From Cytophagales bacterium (lineage in GTDB: Bacteria > Bacteroidota > Bacteroidia > Cytophagales > Spirosomataceae), in NCBI GenBank assembly GCA_013298125.1, contig JAAFJP010000020.1, positions 55,201-119,200 of the forward strand: 64,000 nucleotides of DNA, written 5' to 3'. Under the pieces are notes generated by a model. That model was given only the letters and a program-made list of their open reading frames with translations. It ran no database searches and had not been told where the DNA came from. The position numbers and the translations under genes were made by a program. Shown here piece after piece: positions 61,569 through 64,000 of this stretch (position 1 is the stretch's first letter; every line of letters starts with the position of its first letter).

Positions 61569-62468
61569 ATGGAAAACCAAGATTTAGATTTAGACGAATA
61601 TTTTACAAAAATAGTCAAAATAGGTAAGGATATTAATAGTATTTATCTCACAGAAGGGAAGAAGGAACAACTTGCTATAATTTGCTATGAACTACTAAAA
61701 AGAGAAATTTTAAGAGGAATAACGCCTGTACTTACAAAGTGGAGGGGGTATTTTGAAAAAATACAAAAAGATTTACCAAGAATAGAGAGGGTAAAAGATA
61801 GGTTTGATTTTGAGAACAGCAAAGAGATTAGGAAAGTTACAGATAAAAAAATAGTAGATTATTTTTTCCCTACTGAAATAGAGATAGAAACTATTAAAGA
61901 ACTTAGAAAAGGGGCTTTTGATAGTGATAAGGAAGATATGGAGGTATTTGATATGTTAAAATGCAAGCCACAAAAAATTGTAATACAAGAAAAAATAAAT
62001 GATATAAGTTACTGTTATTCAAGATTTTACGAAATAGGCGAACCGATACAAATTAGGGCTTTAAATTGCCCCCGTGTGGAGGTTGTAATGAATTTTGGGC
62101 TTGACTTAGGTAGGTATGATTTTATTCAGCACCTCAAAAACAAGCTACTCGAAACCGAAAAACCAAGTTTGAAAAATGTATCTGAATTAACTGTAAAGCA
62201 ATGTATGTTGCACTATGTTTATAGACAGGAATGTAAAGAATATCCAAGATTTATTGAAACCACAAAAAGTGAAATTAAAAAAATATCCTTAGAGGTGGGC
62301 AAGAGTGAAAATACATTATATCAAGCCTATTTTGAGGTTAATAACTATAATGTTAGAAAATTGTTGAATAGAAAAGATATTGAGAGCGTAATTATATCAT
62401 TAGAAGATTATCCAAAGGCTCAAAATTTAGCAAAAGACGAATTAAAATTGATAGAATTAAATTCATAA
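61569..62468 (+). CDS. Hypothetical protein of the mobile element
   Basis: 299 residues from MENQDLDLDEYFTKIVKIGK; mostly helical and charged (EKIQKDLPRIERVKDRFDFE, LTVKQCMLHYVYRQECKEYP). No signal or membrane segment, no family recognised. Position after the integrase in the same direction suggests an element-encoded regulator or replication-type function, but the sequence does not show it. Confidence 0.6.
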   Translation: MENQDLDLDEYFTKIVKIGKDINSIYLTEGKKEQLAIICYELLKREILRGITPVLTKWRGYFEKIQKDLPRIERVKDRFDFENSKEIRKVTDKKIVDYFFPTEIEIETIKELRKGAFDSDKEDMEVFDMLKCKPQKIVIQEKINDISYCYSRFYEIGEPIQIRALNCPRVEVVMNFGLDLGRYDFIQHLKNKLLETEKPSLKNVSELTVKQCMLHYVYRQECKEYPRFIETTKSEIKKISLEVGKSENTLYQAYFEVNNYNVRKLLNRKDIESVIISLEDYPKAQNLAKDELKLIELNS

Positions 62469-62552
62469 CCCCCTTACACAACCCCTTACACCAAATTTAA
62501 AAAATCCCTTCTATTAGGTTTGTATCATCATTCATTTAAACACAATGTAACG

Positions 62553-62846
62553 ATGATACAAAACCCCTTTCAAGTCTTAGATAACAGACTAAATAATATC
62601 GAATCTTTGTTGCTTGATATTAAGCACAAAGCCCCCACGCCCCCCCCTCCCAACGATGAGGAGAAGATTATGACTCAGGATGAAGTTTGCAAATTTGTAG
62701 GAATAACCAAACCTACCTGTGTTGAGTATGGCAAAAAAGGCTTATTAATTCCTTATAGATTTGGTCGTGGTGTACGGTATAAACGTAGTGAAGTGCTTTC
62801 AGCTTTAAAGGCTATACACGCTAAAAAAGAAGTTGTAAAACCATGA
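62553..62846 (+). CDS. Excisionase-like helix-turn-helix protein
   Basis: 97 residues from MIQNPFQVLDNRLNNIESLL. An N-terminal helix, a PTPPPPNDEE linker and a C-terminal MerR/excisionase-type domain, MTQDEVCKFVGITKPTCVEY then GKKGLLIPYRFGRGVRYKRS. This is the domain of Xis-like DNA-bending proteins in Bacteroidetes elements. Its stop overlaps the start of the next gene by ATGA, so translation is coupled. Confidence 0.8.
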   Translation: MIQNPFQVLDNRLNNIESLLLDIKHKAPTPPPPNDEEKIMTQDEVCKFVGITKPTCVEYGKKGLLIPYRFGRGVRYKRSEVLSALKAIHAKKEVVKP

Positions 62847-63292
62847 AACGCCAATCATCAGCACGGGAATACCTAAACCTCAGTAGGCTTTTATTCTCTC
62901 AGGAGGACGCAATTAAAAACGCAATGGATGAACTCTCAACACTCGAAAGTATCATTCAGCTATGGGATATAGATTTTTATACTTACAACCCTTTTAGGAG
63001 TTTTAAAAGTACGTTGATTGCTCCACAATTAAAGAACCAATCGAAAATCTATAAAAGAGAATTGTTTGCGTTTCCACTCAAAAGAATCCCCCAACACATA
63101 GACGGGTTTTATTCTCATTGTGAAGCGATGGCAAGCGTAATGATATGTTTTGCACAGTTCAAAGCTATTGCCAAAAGTCCTGACCTGTCCACGGACGAAG
63201 CTGCATTTTTGGCGTTTGATGAATCAATGAAACATCTTGAAAAAGCGTTAGAACTTGTCCAAGATGTGAAGAACAGAAACGGTATAATTTAG
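62843..63292 (+). CDS. Hypothetical protein of the mobile element
   Basis: 149 residues from MKRQSSAREYLNLSRLLFSQ, helical, no family recognised. Overlaps the excisionase-like gene by 4 bases (ATGA). Lies directly before the tape-measure-like gene, so a tail-assembly or chaperone job is possible but not shown. Confidence 0.55.
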   Translation: MKRQSSAREYLNLSRLLFSQEDAIKNAMDELSTLESIIQLWDIDFYTYNPFRSFKSTLIAPQLKNQSKIYKRELFAFPLKRIPQHIDGFYSHCEAMASVMICFAQFKAIAKSPDLSTDEAAFLAFDESMKHLEKALELVQDVKNRNGII

Positions 63293-63315
63293 AAATTTTA
63301 ACCCAAAATAGTATT

Positions 63316-64000
63316 ATGGAATCTTACGGAATTGAGTTCAAAATGAAAGACTATGTTACCCCTCCATTTAATAAAATGGTGAATAATGTAGAGCATGGTT
63401 TTAACACGATAGAGAAACGAATAAGAGACTTTGAAAGTAGATTTAATCATATTGGAAGTAAGATAAATAATCTTAACCAATCAATGAAAGGATTAGAGAC
63501 AAAACGCACTCTTTCAATGGATGGCAAACAGCTAAAAGGCGTTGAAAATCAGTTAGATAGGATTAAAAAACGACATTCTGATTTAACTAAAAAAACAACA
63601 TTTGGAGGTTTTGGCGGTGGATTTAACGCACCTGAAAGCAAGCCAACTGGTAGCGGTTCGGGTGGCGGTGGCTTGCTTGGTTTAGCGAGTAACCCGTATG
63701 TTATGGCAGGATTAGCGGGCGTTATGGCAATTAAAAAAGTGGCAGAAATTGGCGGTCAGTTCTCAGATAAAGGCTACGAATATGAAAGAAATCGTTTCGG
63801 AATTACTCAATATACTGGCAATCAAGCAACGTCCGAAAAGTACATCAATAAGCTATCCAAAACCCCCACGGGCAAAATGTTTGGAGCGGATGCCGTGGCA
63901 GGTTTTCAACAGGCAATAATGGGCTTTAATGATGCTGAAAAATCCTTTCAGTTTGTTACAAAAAAGCTGTCCAACATTTCGGCAGGGTCAGGGTCGAGTA
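63316..64000 (+). CDS. Phage tail tape-measure-like protein (N-terminal part)
   Basis: 228 residues are in the window, then the gene runs off the edge. The start MESYGIEFKMKDYVTPPFNK, the long coiled-coil VNNVEHGFNTIEKRIRDFES through KGVENQLDRIKKRHSDLTKK, a Gly/Ser-rich linker GSGSGGGGLLGLASNPYVMA and a hydrophobic helix with GLAGVMAIKKVAEIGGQFSD resemble the front of tape-measure proteins, which set tail length and line the injection channel. Frame and charge support one continuous gene. Confidence 0.65.
   Translation, partial: MESYGIEFKMKDYVTPPFNKMVNNVEHGFNTIEKRIRDFESRFNHIGSKINNLNQSMKGLETKRTLSMDGKQLKGVENQLDRIKKRHSDLTKKTTFGGFGGGFNAPESKPTGSGSGGGGLLGLASNPYVMAGLAGVMAIKKVAEIGGQFSDKGYEYERNRFGITQYTGNQATSEKYINKLSKTPTGKMFGADAVAGFQQAIMGFNDAEKSFQFVTKKLSNISAGSGSS

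Overview
The window looks like a chromosomal piece of a low-GC Bacteroidetes bacterium, most likely order Cytophagales (Spirosomaceae/Cytophagaceae relatives such as Flectobacillus, Arcicella or Emticicia; the genus is a guess). The reasons are a fused SecDF, BshA (bacillithiol), an NDH-2, a type IX secretion-type C-terminal domain, families such as DUF2853, DUF3500, DUF4834 and DUF5522, few Shine-Dalgarno sites, and many promoters of the Bacteroidetes form TTTG-N19-TAnnTTTG.

Layout. 1-7.6 kb, minus strand: S10/spc ribosomal protein genes from rplC to the start of rpsH, with a promoter directly before rplC and no rpsJ next to it. 7.7-14.6 kb: accessory genes, including a DUF6934-like gene with three tandem copies of a small gene, a GT2 glycosyltransferase, YciI, a Crp-like regulator, ornithine aminotransferase, a GntR regulator and an HTH remnant. 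14.7-18.4 kb: a fadN-fadA beta-oxidation operon. 18.7-25.2 kb: RF3, two lipocalin-like lipoproteins, two small beta-barrel proteins and an amino-acid permease. 25.4-35 kb: BrnTA-like pair, SecDF, Gfo/Idh/MocA oxidoreductase, a frameshifted DJ-1/PfpI remnant, a DUF3500 protein, a large conserved unknown and a UbiA prenyltransferase. 35-40.9 kb: BshA, a cluster of toxin-antitoxin genes (one with an in-frame stop), NDH-2, a fatty-acid hydroxylase and an orphan response regulator. 41-51 kb: YCF48-like protein, SPOR protein, MraY, Der, Era and envelope proteins. 51.4-58.9 kb: an ATPase-nuclease fusion, a 1307-residue M43-like metalloprotease behind a LytTR regulator, and a membrane protein.

59.2-64 kb is a mobile-element boundary: a decayed GNAT toxin-antitoxin pair, a PD-(D/E)XK homing-type endonuclease, a fragment resembling a tRNA 3' end with its terminator, a tyrosine integrase, two unknown genes around an excisionase-like HTH gene, and the start of a protein that reads like a phage tail tape-measure protein. 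The integrase-to-tape-measure distance is only about 1.8 kb, so this is either a prophage with unusual order or a tail-bearing element.

The most pervasive unexplained feature is a set of more than 20 self-complementary intergenic elements. One class consists of arrays of short AT-rich 'words' followed by their reverse complement (several inside the ribosomal operon); the other consists of GC-richer palindromes whose arms are themselves hairpins. Some words recur at several loci, and one element is nested inside another.
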